A DNA stretch of 45,725 bases from Pseudorhizobium endolithicum (GCF_902153245.2 NZ_CABFWF030000011.1:2343-48067); one strand, 5' to 3'; shown: positions 1-8,569, counted from the first letter of the stretch. The notes: a model not told the origin generated them from the letters alone. Numbers and translations are program-made.

Positions 1-1
1 C

Positions 2-1141
2 CAGTCGGAGGAGCAGCGCCGCCGGACGGCCGAGCAGGAGCGCATCCGCGCCGAGGCCATGGCGCAGGCGACCACCGGACTTGCTGACGGCCTGAAGCAG
101 CTTGCCGCCGGCAATCTCGCCGTCCAGCTCAACCAGTCCTTCGCCGAGGAGTTCGAGAGCCTGCGCGAAGACTTCAACCGGGCCGTCGTCCAGCTCAAGG
201 ACACGATGGCCTCCGTCGCCGAATCCACCAGCTCCATCGACAGCGGCTCGCGCGAGATCAGCCAGAGTGCGGAGGACCTGTCGAAGCGCACCGAGCAGCA
301 GGCCGCTTCGCTGGAAGAGACTGCCGCAGCACTGGACCAGATCACCACCAATGTCGCCAACTCCTCCAAGCGTGCCGAAGAGGCCCGTACGGTGGCGATC
401 CAGGCCAACGAGAGCGCCCGCCATTCCGGCGCCGTCGTCGCCAATGCCGTCGATGCCATGGGCAAGATCGAGCAGTCATCCAGCCAGATCTCCAACATCA
501 TCGGCGTGATCGACGACATCGCCTTCCAGACCAACCTGCTGGCACTGAACGCCGGCGTCGAGGCGGCGCGTGCCGGGGAAGCCGGCAAGGGCTTTGCTGT
601 CGTCGCCCAGGAGGTGCGCGAACTCGCACAGCGGTCGGCCACGGCGGCCAAGGAGATCAAGGACCTGATCCGCAACTCCTCCGCCGAGGTCGGCAACGGC
701 GTGAAGCTGGTCAGCGATACCGGCGAGGCGTTGAAGACGATCGAGAGCTATATCGTCACCATCAACCAGCACATGGACGCGATCGCCACGTCCGCCCGCG
801 AACAGTCGGTCGGCTTGTCGGAGGTCAACACCGCCGTCAACCAGATGGACCAGGTGACCCAGCAGAACGCCGCCATGGTCGAGGAAGCCAATGCGGCCGG
901 CGCGACGCTCGCCAACGAGGCAAGCCGCTTGCGGGGCCTGATCGGCCAGTTCCAACTCGGCGGCCCGGCCGCCTACCAGCCGGCACCGCAGCGGGCATCG
1001 ACACAGGTCGCCAAGGCGGGCCCCAGATCCGCTCCGGTCGCCTCGCCGGCCCGCAGCATGATGGGCAAGATCGCCAACGCCTTCTCCGCCAAGGGATCGG
1101 CAGCGGTCGCGGTCAGCAACGACAGCTGGGAAGAGTTCTGA
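2..1141 (+). CDS. Methyl-accepting chemotaxis protein, C-terminal part (5' end outside window)
   Basis: The reading frame is open from base 2, so this is the 3' part of a longer gene; the Met at base 59 is internal. The first ~70 residues look like the end of a HAMP linker (GLADGLKQLAAGNLAVQL), followed by a long MA signalling domain. The hairpin tip that contacts CheA/CheW is seen as IAFQTNLLALNAGVEAARAG. The family relays ligand state to the CheA kinase at the cell pole. The protein ends in a flexible Ala/Pro/Ser-rich tail closing with DSWEEF, which fits the W-x-x-F pentapeptide used by many receptors to tether CheR/CheB for adaptation. The sensing domain and transmembrane segments would lie upstream of the window, so the ligand cannot be guessed. 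A strong hairpin follows the stop. Confidence 0.93.
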   Translation, partial: QSEEQRRRTAEQERIRAEAMAQATTGLADGLKQLAAGNLAVQLNQSFAEEFESLREDFNRAVVQLKDTMASVAESTSSIDSGSREISQSAEDLSKRTEQQAASLEETAAALDQITTNVANSSKRAEEARTVAIQANESARHSGAVVANAVDAMGKIEQSSSQISNIIGVIDDIAFQTNLLALNAGVEAARAGEAGKGFAVVAQEVRELAQRSATAAKEIKDLIRNSSAEVGNGVKLVSDTGEALKTIESYIVTINQHMDAIATSAREQSVGLSEVNTAVNQMDQVTQQNAAMVEEANAAGATLANEASRLRGLIGQFQLGGPAAYQPAPQRASTQVAKAGPRSAPVASPARSMMGKIANAFSAKGSAAVAVSNDSWEEF

Positions 1142-1171
1142 GGCAACGCGATTACACGATGACCATATTCG

Positions 1172-1197
1172 AAAGGCGGCGAAAGCCGCCTTTCTCG
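1172..1197 (+). terminator. Rho-independent terminator after the chemotaxis receptor gene
   Basis: A perfect 9-bp stem AAAGGCGGC / GCCGCCTTT with a GAAA tetraloop starts 31 bases after the receptor stop codon and is followed by a short T-rich stretch (TTTCTCGTT). Confidence 0.8.
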
Positions 1198-1631
1198 TTG
1201 CGCTGAACAGCAACGGCTCGTCGAAATCACTCGCGAGAGCGTAAGCAAAATAGCCGCCGAAACTCAGTGGGGCTCTATGCCTCCCCTCCCGAAATCGAAG
1301 AATGCCTGTCGGGCCAGATGACCCTGCTCATCCGTCACAGGCTCGATGTCGATCGCTGCGCGGCGGAAAAGACATCGGCTGCCTCATGCCTTCCGACCCG
1401 AGTTGCTTTTCAAGCGACATGGCTACCCAGCACCGATGACGCAGGTTTTTTTCAACAGGATCCCTCAATAGCAGACGTGACAGACCGGAGACCTCCCCTC
1501 ACGTAGACCACCTGCGCTGCCGGTGGCGTTCATCCCGATTGCTACAGCATTCAGATTCGGCAGCACATCCCATTGACCTCCTTCTTCCCTTGGGCGAAGT
1601 AGAGTGAGCTTAGAGGGATCAGGAGCCGCCG
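1198..1631. other. Gene-free stretch between receptor and HWE kinase
   Basis: I see no convincing gene in these ~430 bases. The open frames are short, lack ribosome-binding sites and resemble no family I know. The last bases carry the ribosome-binding site of the downstream kinase (AGGAG at 1621-1625), and its promoter should lie in the second half, but I cannot place -35/-10 boxes with confidence. Confidence 0.5.
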
Positions 1632-2996
1632 ATGGTTGGTCAGTGTCCAACGGAGACTTCCGTGACAGACAGTAGCGCAAGATTCGAAGCTATTTTTCAT
1701 CAGACCATTGGTGGCATAGCTCTAACTGACCTCAGCGGCCGCTTCATTACAGTCAATCGCAAGTACTCGGAGATCGTAGGATACTCGCAGTCAGCACTCC
1801 TTCAGATGCGCATGCAGGATGTCACACATCCAGACGATCTCCCCCGCAACCTTCAACAGTTCCGTGCGATGCTTGAAGGCGGCGCAGGTTTTGAGATCGA
1901 GAAGAGATACATCCGCAGTGACGGCGTGATTGTGTGGGTTTCCAATTCTGTCTCCGCCATCAAGAACAGCTCAGGTGACATCATCCAAGCTGTAACGTTC
2001 ACGACCGATGTAACGGAGCGGAAGCGTGCCCAAGATGAGGTTCGTCGTCTGGCGGCTATAATCGCCTCTTCCGATGATGCTATCATTAGCATCGACCTTG
2101 GCATGAACATCCAAAGCTGGAACCGAGGTGCCGAGAAACTCTACGGCTACCCCGCAGAAGAGGCCATAGGACGTCCGGCCACCATGATATTGCCACCAGA
2201 TATCGGCGATGAAGAACATGTCATCATCGAGCGCATCAAAACCGGCGATCATGTACAGCCTCACGAGACAAGGCGGCTTCATAAAGACGGAACGGAGGTG
2301 CATGTTTCACTTCGGGTCTCGCCGATCTACGACGAAAATGGAGGAATAGTAGGAGCATCGAAGATTGCGCGAGATATTAGCGAGCGCAAGGAAGCCGAGC
2401 GGCAGCAGAACCTTCTGGTGGGGGAGCTCACGCACCGCGTCAAGAATGTTCTTGCGACGGTTAATGCCATCGTTCGCCAGACATTAGGCCCTGCTGGTCC
2501 AGACAGTCCCGCAGCTTCTCTTTTGTCCCGCCTCCAATCCCTGGCCAAGGCGCACGATCTCCTAACGGAGTCGAACTGGAAAAGTGCAAGCTTGCAAGAC
2601 ATCGTTCGAGAAGCGCTCTCCCCGTATCCAGAGAGCATGTTCGAGGTGGCAGGGGACGACGTCCTAGTAAATGCCCGAGCGGTACTATCACTGTCTCTGG
2701 TTCTTCATGAACTGGGAACCAATGCTGCCAAATATGGTGCTTTGTCGTCTGAAGCCGGTCGTGTCCGGATTAGCTGGAGGACCATTGAATCCACTGATCC
2801 AGATCAAACTGCGCTGAAGCTACGATGGGAGGAGCGAGGCGGCCCTCCGGTCGTGATGCCATCACACAAGGGCTTCGGGTCTCGGCTCCTTCAGACCGTC
2901 GTTACATCTGAGCTAAGGGGAGGTGTTCTTGTAGATTATGCGCCAACTGGTTTGATATACGACATCGAAATGGCATTCTCTTCGTTGACTGGCTGA
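1632..2996 (+). CDS. PAS-PAS sensor histidine kinase, HWE family
   Basis: A 454-residue cytosolic kinase with no membrane segments. Residues ~15-130 and ~140-252 are two PAS domains; each ends with the typical tail (TDVTERKRAQDE, ARDISERKEAE). Residues ~260-340 form an HWE-type phosphoacceptor domain with His268 in GELTHRVKNVLATV. The ATPase domain keeps the N box (LHELGTNAAKYGAL), the W-x-E signature that names the family (LRWEERGGPPV) and a GFGSRLL glycine box. The family autophosphorylates on His and passes phosphate to single-domain or PhyR-type regulators. AGGAG lies six bases before the ATG, which supports this start. It is monocistronic and converges with the receiver gene at 3138-3587; whether that is its partner is unknown. 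The ligand of the PAS domains cannot be told. Confidence 0.92.
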   Translation: MVGQCPTETSVTDSSARFEAIFHQTIGGIALTDLSGRFITVNRKYSEIVGYSQSALLQMRMQDVTHPDDLPRNLQQFRAMLEGGAGFEIEKRYIRSDGVIVWVSNSVSAIKNSSGDIIQAVTFTTDVTERKRAQDEVRRLAAIIASSDDAIISIDLGMNIQSWNRGAEKLYGYPAEEAIGRPATMILPPDIGDEEHVIIERIKTGDHVQPHETRRLHKDGTEVHVSLRVSPIYDENGGIVGASKIARDISERKEAERQQNLLVGELTHRVKNVLATVNAIVRQTLGPAGPDSPAASLLSRLQSLAKAHDLLTESNWKSASLQDIVREALSPYPESMFEVAGDDVLVNARAVLSLSLVLHELGTNAAKYGALSSEAGRVRISWRTIESTDPDQTALKLRWEERGGPPVVMPSHKGFGSRLLQTVVTSELRGGVLVDYAPTGLIYDIEMAFSSLTG

Positions 2997-3137
2997 TCCG
3001 ACCGCACAGAGCGCCTTCGACGATTTCACCCGTACAGCAGCTCCCTCTCGATCTCCCATAATGCAGGCGCTGACAGCGATCGCCGCTCATTGGTGCTCCT
3101 ATCAAAACTGTGCATGCGAGAGCATGTATCGGTCATG

Positions 3138-3587
3138 CTAACCGGCTTGGCTGCGTTCCCTGCAGGGAGTGGTGGATGTGGGATGATCCTTCCGAACCAA
3201 CGCCAGACTGGGCGGCGGCAAAGCTGCCTTGTCTCCATTAATGTAGTCGCTCAGGAACCGCAGCGCGTTTTGTATACCATTGCTCGTATACGGCTTTTCG
3301 ATCGCCCCAATTGCTCCGGCGAAATCCTCTGGGATCCGCTTGAGGTTGCCGGAGACAAATGCGTAGGGGATGCCACTTGCGAATAGATGACGCCCCACAT
3401 CAACGCCCGTTGGGCCATCGAGGAGCTGGATATCGACGAGCGCCAAATCCACTCTGGTTTTTTCGACAGCATTGATGGCGGCTCCTAATGATGCCGCTTG
3501 TGCTACAACCTCATGCCCTGCTGCCTCGACCTCGTACTCAAGCTCCATTGCCAGAAGCGCTTCGTCTTCAACGATAAGTACTTTCAA
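3138..3587 (-). CDS. Single-domain response regulator paired with the LOV kinase
   Basis: A 149-residue receiver-only protein. It has the acidic pocket IVEDE (residues 5-9), the phosphoacceptor Asp52 in LALVDIQLLDG, and the conserved Lys in AIEKPYTS. There is no output domain, only a ~25-residue basic C-terminal extension. The start is TTG at 3585-3587: the upstream kinase ends ...CAGGAGTAA three bases before it, so the kinase's last codons supply the ribosome-binding site and the two genes are translationally coupled. The receiver is of the type often paired with HWE/HisKA_2 kinases in rhizobia. It is the obvious phosphoryl target of the LOV protein upstream, and would act by protein contact or phosphate relay rather than by binding DNA. 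Confidence 0.88.
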   Translation of the reverse strand: MKVLIVEDEALLAMELEYEVEAAGHEVVAQAASLGAAINAVEKTRVDLALVDIQLLDGPTGVDVGRHLFASGIPYAFVSGNLKRIPEDFAGAIGAIEKPYTSNGIQNALRFLSDYINGDKAALPPPSLALVRKDHPTSTTPCRERSQAG

Positions 3588-3590
3588 GGT

Positions 3591-4706
3591 TTACTCCTGC
3601 GGCTCGTCGACCATAAGTGTGACATGTACATCCGTCCGGTGGCCGTCAGCCTGCCGATCGATCTTAGCTCCGAGCTGGCGGGCGCTCGTTTCCAGCAACA
3701 CCTTTGCGAAGGCATCGTCTTCTTCGTTAGGCGGGACTGGCGTGACGGTGTCGCAGACACGGATCAGGAAGTGACCATTCAGCCTCCTGATCTCCAGGTG
3801 AATTTCCCCACCTCCATCACTGAGACCGCGACGTATGGCATCGCCCACCAGTTCGTTAACCACCAACGCCAACGAAGAAGCCTTGGAGGCCGGAACCCAA
3901 ACGGGACTAAGATCAGTGGTGATGACGATGTCATCACGACGCAGGGAACTGACCAGGTCATGCACCAACTCCCGGGCGAAGTCCGACACGTTGAAGCGGC
4001 CAACATCATCCGCGGTGAACAACTTTCGCTGTACAGTGCTGAGCGCCTCAACCCTATTCAAAACAGACATCAACGTCTTTTTCGCGGTAACGTCGTTTGT
4101 CATACGGCTTTGCAGCTTCACGATCGAAGCAATCGTCAGCAGGTTATTTTTGACCCGGTGATCGACTTCATGCACCAGAACGGTCTTCGCCTGTAGCGCC
4201 TGCTGGAGGTCTCTCGTGCGAATAGCCACTTCTTCTTCTGCCAAGTGACGGGCTTGAGCCAGTTCGGCCTCTCTGCTCTTGATGTTGGTAAAATCGAGCT
4301 GCGAGGCGAAGAAGTAGATGACCTCACCATTCTCATCGCGAACTGGACTAACGAACAAAGCATTCCAGAATTCGGATCCGTCCTTCCTGTAATTGAGAAT
4401 ATCGACGGAGATGTTCTCTTCGCTCGATATCGCGTTGCGGATTCTGCTAATCGTCTCGGGGCTTGTCTGCGGCCCTTGGAGGATGCGACAATTCTTCCCG
4501 ATCAGTTCGTCATTGCTGAACCCGGTCAAATCATTAAATGCCTTGTTGCAGAAGATGATTGGGTTATCCGGCTGTCGCGGATCGGTTATAATCATCGGCA
4601 TGCGCGTTGCCTTGAAGGCCGCAGCAAATGGGTCCTCAGATGCATGAGCATCAACAAGCCGAGTTCCGGCCGCGCGTGCATTAACTTTGCTGCTGTCTTC
4701 TGTCAT
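3591..4706 (-). CDS. LOV-domain blue-light sensor histidine kinase (HisKA_2 type, divergent ATPase domain)
   Basis: A 371-residue soluble protein. Residues ~27-142 are a LOV domain with the photoactive cysteine motif GKNCRILQG (Cys73) and the conserved flavin-contacting Gln in ASQLDF (Gln136). Such domains bind FMN and form a Cys-flavin adduct under blue light. A charged J-helix-like coiled coil (~145-178) leads to a HisKA_2 domain with His183 in VDHRVKNNLLTI. The C-terminal ATPase domain is odd. The N box reads VNELVGDAIRRG, with Asp where the second Asn is expected, and the glycine-rich G1 box (normally D-x-G-x-G) reads VCDTVTPVPP. Kinase activity may therefore be weak or lost. It is coupled to the receiver gene downstream. 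The upstream side is occupied by gene remnants. Confidence 0.9.
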   Translation of the reverse strand: MTEDSSKVNARAAGTRLVDAHASEDPFAAAFKATRMPMIITDPRQPDNPIIFCNKAFNDLTGFSNDELIGKNCRILQGPQTSPETISRIRNAISSEENISVDILNYRKDGSEFWNALFVSPVRDENGEVIYFFASQLDFTNIKSREAELAQARHLAEEEVAIRTRDLQQALQAKTVLVHEVDHRVKNNLLTIASIVKLQSRMTNDVTAKKTLMSVLNRVEALSTVQRKLFTADDVGRFNVSDFARELVHDLVSSLRRDDIVITTDLSPVWVPASKASSLALVVNELVGDAIRRGLSDGGGEIHLEIRRLNGHFLIRVCDTVTPVPPNEEDDAFAKVLLETSARQLGAKIDRQADGHRTDVHVTLMVDEPQE

Positions 4707-4801
4707 TGGGTTCTAGGACGGTGATCGGCAAGGCTTGAGCGGGATTCTGGAGCAGCACAGAGAATGGCCGGAAGTCTGTTTGGTTCCGTTGATACGGTAC
4801 T

Positions 4802-4985
4802 CTATCCGCCTCATATGTGTTCGGGAGCGGATCGCCGCCCCGACCCCTTCAAGGCCATGTTTCCGGAGAGCTTTCGTCGGAGCCGCACCAGCATGCGGAA
4901 GAGTTCGTCTATGTCTCAATGGCACCTTGGCCGTAATTGTGGACGAGGAAGAGGTCGTCTTCGAAGGAGGCGATGAGACGCAACG
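4802..4985 (+). pseudogene. Remnant of a cupin-domain protein (frameshifted)
   Basis: One frame reads PHQHAEEFVYV; after a one-base loss near base 4913 the next frame continues LNGTLAVIVDEEEVV and then FEGGD. Joined, these form the conserved core of a cupin barrel as found at the C terminus of XRE-cupin regulators and small cupin proteins. The match stops abruptly after GGD, and no start, stop or ribosome-binding site fits, so this is a broken fragment. It abuts the methyltransferase remnant on the opposite strand. Confidence 0.6.
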
Positions 4986-5004
4986 TGGCTCAAATGGGGA
5001 GCCA

Positions 5005-5165
5005 TTGCCCCTCCCGAGATATTTCTTCCTCCTCCTCCCGAGACAGCAGCGGCAATGGTTTTGCCATCGCCCTGCCCATTGCATTGTTCTCCAACCCGCC
5101 GCCGGACCGACGAGCAGGATACACACGGCTTCGGGCAAGGGTCCATTAGGAGCAACGACAGTTAC
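5005..5165 (-). pseudogene. Remnant of a SAM-dependent methyltransferase, internally deleted copy of the gene at 40284-41003
   Basis: Two blocks resemble the intact methyltransferase gene at the DNA level. Bases ~5010-5075 match ~40390-40460 (coding for AEQLPLLSPEEEEE), and bases ~5080-5160 match ~40820-40900 (coding for APEAARILVVGAGGGLEI). In the intact gene these blocks are ~360 bases apart; here they are fused, so the middle of the enzyme is lost, and the two blocks lie in different reading frames. It cannot make an enzyme. Confidence 0.72.
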
Positions 5166-5215
5166 CCGGTGTCAACGTTACTCCGTGGAGTGGGCCCCGG
5201 ACCACGACCGTTCGG

Positions 5216-6106
5216 TCAAGCTAGTTTTGCGACACGCGAGACCGCATTTTGAGCGGCAATCATCTGCGATCGTGTGTACATCATAGCGTGCCGCACAAGA
5301 TCGTCCCCATCCTCCCATGTCTCACGCCAAATGCCGAGGATGCCCGTCAAGGGCTGCCCGACCACGCGCGACGAAAAGGACTCATAGGTGATAGGTCCAT
5401 TGTAACCGATCCGAGCCAGCGCCTGAAATATGGACTTCAGATCTATTGATCCCGTTCCCATGTAGCCGCGATGGCTTTCGCCAGTGTGGAAATACCCCAG
5501 ATAGTCGCCAGTCGCATGGATCGCCGCCACCGCGTCGGCCTCTTCGATGTTCATGTGGTAAACGTCAAGATGAACCTTAACGTTTGCCGCTCCTACCCGA
5601 CGACAGTATTCTACAGCCTGAGCCGCGGTGTTGATCATATTGCTTTCGTATCGATTGACGACCTCCATGCCCAGCGTGATCCCGCTGGCTGCCGCTTTTT
5701 CGGCGACACGGGCCATCACCTCAATCGAAGTGGCAACGCCGGCGGATGTTGCTGGCTCGGAGTATTTTTGGAAAGCCGAGTAGAGGATGCCGCAAACATG
5801 CGTCGCGCCAAGATCACGCGCCATCGATACAACATCCAGTAGATGTGCTTCTCCTGCCCGAACACGTTCTGGATCTGCCGAGGAGATGTCCTTCTCGGCC
5901 TCGAGCCCTAGCGACATCGTGACGCCGATACCTGCCTTCTCCAACCGCTGACGCGTAAGATCAACATTCATCAGGTGGGGGGCCATCGCTGAAATCTCAA
6001 TGAGATCGAACCCTGCTTCGGCGGTCTTGTCGATCGCACGGATTGCTTCTTCTTCGCTCCAACCCGCGACCCAGACATTTGCGTGCAGCCCTAACCGGTT
6101 TTTCAT
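5216..6106 (-). CDS. Ketose 3-epimerase of the D-tagatose/D-allulose 3-epimerase family
   Basis: A 296-residue TIM-barrel protein of the sugar phosphate isomerase/epimerase superfamily. The metal-site residues are in place: Glu148 (GMEVVNRYES), Asp181 (HLDVYHMNIEE), His207 (GYFHTGESHRG) and Glu242 (ITYESFSS). These have the same spacing as Glu150/Asp183/His209/Glu244 of the Agrobacterium D-psicose 3-epimerase (from memory of that family). Such enzymes interconvert ketoses at C3, for example D-fructose/D-allulose or D-ribulose/D-xylulose. It is the last gene of the leftward pentitol operon, 79 bases after the kinase gene. In this setting, conversion of D-ribulose to D-xylulose, or rescue of a side product, is plausible; the real substrate is inferred. 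Confidence 0.87.
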   Translation of the reverse strand: MKNRLGLHANVWVAGWSEEEAIRAIDKTAEAGFDLIEISAMAPHLMNVDLTRQRLEKAGIGVTMSLGLEAEKDISSADPERVRAGEAHLLDVVSMARDLGATHVCGILYSAFQKYSEPATSAGVATSIEVMARVAEKAAASGITLGMEVVNRYESNMINTAAQAVEYCRRVGAANVKVHLDVYHMNIEEADAVAAIHATGDYLGYFHTGESHRGYMGTGSIDLKSIFQALARIGYNGPITYESFSSRVVGQPLTGILGIWRETWEDGDDLVRHAMMYTRSQMIAAQNAVSRVAKLA

Positions 6107-6185
6107 TCCCTTCTCCTCTATATGATGAATGGAGCGCCTATGGGCGAGCGCCTGCTACCACCACGGCGTCAGCTCAAGAGCCGCC

Positions 6186-7814
6186 TCAGCGGATTTCCTT
6201 CGCCAGCCTCTGCAGACGTAAAAACGCGTCGTAGCGCCGTTCGTGTAAAGCTTTGACCTCATCGCCTGCAGGGGCGTAGACCTTTCCCACGCGACTCGTT
6301 TTCGCCATTGCGGCGTGCACGTCAGGAAAAGCTCCTCCCGCAACCGCACCCAGCAATGCAGCCCCTAGAAGCACAGGCTCCTCTGCATCGGAGGCAAGCA
6401 CAGGCTTGCCTATTGCATCAGCTAGAAGCTGGCGGATGAGCTCAGATTGCCCTGCGCCACCCGATATCACAACCTTCTCCACGGGCGCACCCGCATCCGA
6501 CTGGCTATCGATGATCTGTCGTAGTCCGTACCCGATGCCATAGATGCCAGCTAGGTACAGTGATGCGAGGCTCTCAAGATCTCGCTCGATGCCCAACCCA
6601 GAGATGACAGCGCGGGCATGCGGGTCAGCATTAGGCGCTCGGTTGCCTAGGAATTCCGGTACAACATGAAGGCCTTCAACCCGTTGCACGAGTCCACTGA
6701 ATGAAGTCACGTTTTCAGTCAGCTTCTCCGTTAGAAGCTGCACGATCGATATTCCGCGTTCCTGTGCCACCTCCCACGCCTGTTGGCTTGCAGGATGACA
6801 GGTAACGAGGTGATCGATCGCGGCTCCCGCCGCCGACTGTCCCCCTTCATTCAGCCACATCCCAGGAACCATTGCGGAAAAATACGGCCCCCAAACACCC
6901 GGGACGAAAACCGGATTGATCGTTGAGGTCATGGTGCAGGAGGATGTTCCGAACACGTACCCCATATGGGTGGCGGGATTGCCTTCAATGCCCACGGTGC
7001 CGATACCGCCCGCATGCGCATCTATCATCCCAGCTGCAACCGGAGTGCCGGGAACCAGACCTAAGTCGGCTGCCGCTGCTACCGTAAGCCCTTGGCCCAC
7101 GGGTGTTCCAGGATCCACAATCTTCGTGCCGATCCTGACGAAGTTCTCATCAGCAAGTTCGCCAAGCCCGATCTGCCGGAAATAGGTCGGATCCCACCGG
7201 CGGTCATGAGCCAGGTAAGTCCATTTGCAGGTGACCGTACAGGTTGAGCGGGACAGGTCGCCCGTTGACTTCCAAGTTAGAAAATCAGCGAGATCGAAGA
7301 ACTGCCACGCCCGGTTGAACACCTCCGGCCGCTCTTCCTTCAGCCAGAGGAGCTTCGGCGTCTCCATTTCTGGAGATATACGACCACCTACGTATTTTAG
7401 AACGTCGTGACCCGTTGCGTTGATGCGTTCGGCCTGTTCGATCGCGCGATGGTCCATCCAAACGATGATGTTTCGAGAAGGGTCTTCGGACGGGCCGACA
7501 GGAAGAGAACTCCCTCCCTCTCCTAACACCACAAGTGAACAGGTGGCATCGAAGCCGATGCCAGCCACCCGTTCGGGATCAACCTTGGCTTCGGCTAATG
7601 CAGCACGGACAGTACAGCAAACGGCAGCCCAAATATCGGCAGATGATTGCTCAGCGAGCGCTCCCGGCCCCCGCCACAGCGTGATGTCCTGCTTGGCAGC
7701 AGCAAGCATCTTGCCGGAGAGGTCGAACAATGCCGCCCGCGCACTCCCAGTGCCAACGTCGACCCCAAGGATTACTTGTTCACCGCGTTCTGAACTAACC
7801 ACCGTCTGCCTCAC
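6186..7814 (-). CDS. FGGY-family pentulose kinase, probably D-ribulokinase
   Basis: A sugar kinase of ~540 residues. The N-terminal phosphate-binding loop is ILGVDVGTGSARAALFD, followed by FDATCSLVVLGEGG, WMDHRAIEQAERIN, GGRISPEMETPKLLWLKEE and the hinge AAGMIDAHAGGIGTVG. These segments match the FGGY proper / D-ribulokinase branch (human FGGY and bacterial RbtK-like) rather than xylulokinase or glycerol kinase. It would phosphorylate D-ribulose to D-ribulose 5-phosphate, completing ribitol breakdown after the dehydrogenase encoded just upstream. The frame runs far upstream without a stop, but that part overlaps the dehydrogenase gene and looks non-coding. The likely start is GTG at 7814, five bases inside from the dehydrogenase stop, or GTG at 7802. 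Confidence 0.88.
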   Translation of the reverse strand: MRQTVVSSERGEQVILGVDVGTGSARAALFDLSGKMLAAAKQDITLWRGPGALAEQSSADIWAAVCCTVRAALAEAKVDPERVAGIGFDATCSLVVLGEGGSSLPVGPSEDPSRNIIVWMDHRAIEQAERINATGHDVLKYVGGRISPEMETPKLLWLKEERPEVFNRAWQFFDLADFLTWKSTGDLSRSTCTVTCKWTYLAHDRRWDPTYFRQIGLGELADENFVRIGTKIVDPGTPVGQGLTVAAAADLGLVPGTPVAAGMIDAHAGGIGTVGIEGNPATHMGYVFGTSSCTMTSTINPVFVPGVWGPYFSAMVPGMWLNEGGQSAAGAAIDHLVTCHPASQQAWEVAQERGISIVQLLTEKLTENVTSFSGLVQRVEGLHVVPEFLGNRAPNADPHARAVISGLGIERDLESLASLYLAGIYGIGYGLRQIIDSQSDAGAPVEKVVISGGAGQSELIRQLLADAIGKPVLASDAEEPVLLGAALLGAVAGGAFPDVHAAMAKTSRVGKVYAPAGDEVKALHERRYDAFLRLQRLAKEIR

Positions 7815-7816
7815 AC

Positions 7817-8545
7817 CTACAGGTCCAAGCTCGTTGGCATGATGACCAGATCGCGAACAGTTACGGTGCGCTTGCGTGTCAGCATGAAGAGGACAGCATC
7901 CGCTACCTCCTGTGGCTGCATGAGGCTGCCATTTGCCAGCGCCTCTTCCATTTTCGCTTTGGGCCAGTCGTCGAGAAGAGCGGTGACCACCGGGCCGGGC
8001 AGAACTGCACAGACCCTGATTCCGTGTGGAGCGACTTGGCGGCGCGTAGAATGGACGAAGGCCTGAACCGCGAACTTGGAGGCCGTATAGATCGGCTCCC
8101 AAACGACCGGGATGACGCCTGCTACGGACGAGGTGAACACAATGTCCCCTGACTTTTGGGCAATCATATGCGGAAGAACCGCATGAACGGAACGGAATGC
8201 TGCGTTTATGTTGAGGTTCAACATCTTGTCCCAGGCATCGGGATCGCCTTCTGCAACCGGCCCGCCGATGTAGGATCCGGCATTGGCGTAGAAGACGTCG
8301 AGACCACCGGCGATCTCGAGAATTCGTGGAAGAATGGCCGAAACGTGCACACCATCTAGAAGATCGACCACAAGCGGCAGCGCCGTCGGCCCCATCTCAT
8401 TGCAAAGCTGGTTCAGCCTCTCCTCGGCTCTGTCAATCAAAACCACGGTTGCTCCCGCAGCCACCAGCGTGCGAGCAGTTTGCAACCCAATTCCCGAGGC
8501 TGCTCCCGTAATGGCAACAACCTTGCCCTTCATCTCTTCAGTCAT
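7817..8545 (-). CDS. rbtD: Ribitol 2-dehydrogenase (short-chain dehydrogenase)
   Basis: A 242-residue SDR enzyme, the usual length. The nucleotide loop is TGAASGIG (residues 13-20), followed by the NAG motif (88-90) and the catalytic Ser140 (FTSSVAG), Tyr153 and Lys157 ([11 protein letters not shown]). Long stretches such as [34 protein letters not shown] and [11 protein letters not shown] are, from memory, nearly identical to the Klebsiella ribitol dehydrogenase RbtD, so the assignment rests on more than the fold. It oxidises ribitol to D-ribulose with NAD+. It sits between the ABC permease gene (24-base gap) and the ribulokinase gene in one operon. Start ATG at 8543-8545 with a purine-rich GGAGATAAAGAAA before it. 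Confidence 0.92.
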   Translation of the reverse strand: MTEEMKGKVVAITGAASGIGLQTARTLVAAGATVVLIDRAEERLNQLCNEMGPTALPLVVDLLDGVHVSAILPRILEIAGGLDVFYANAGSYIGGPVAEGDPDAWDKMLNLNINAAFRSVHAVLPHMIAQKSGDIVFTSSVAGVIPVVWEPIYTASKFAVQAFVHSTRRQVAPHGIRVCAVLPGPVVTALLDDWPKAKMEEALANGSLMQPQEVADAVLFMLTRKRTVTVRDLVIMPTSLDL

Positions 8546-8569
8546 TTTTCTTTATCTCCAGAATATGCG

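Noticed and set aside
476..1213. Long minus-strand open frame opposite the chemotaxis receptor
   Set aside because: It is the antisense of a clear MCP signalling domain and has low-complexity, Gly/Asp/Leu-rich content with no family match; GC-rich DNA produces such frames.
1267..1506. 79-residue plus-strand frame after the chemotaxis receptor
   Set aside because: No ribosome-binding site, unusual composition and no resemblance to any family.
7817..8102. N-terminal extension of the ribulokinase frame to 8102
   Set aside because: It overlaps the dehydrogenase gene fully; the extension is Ser/Arg/His-rich with no domain, and the kinase domain begins just after 7814.
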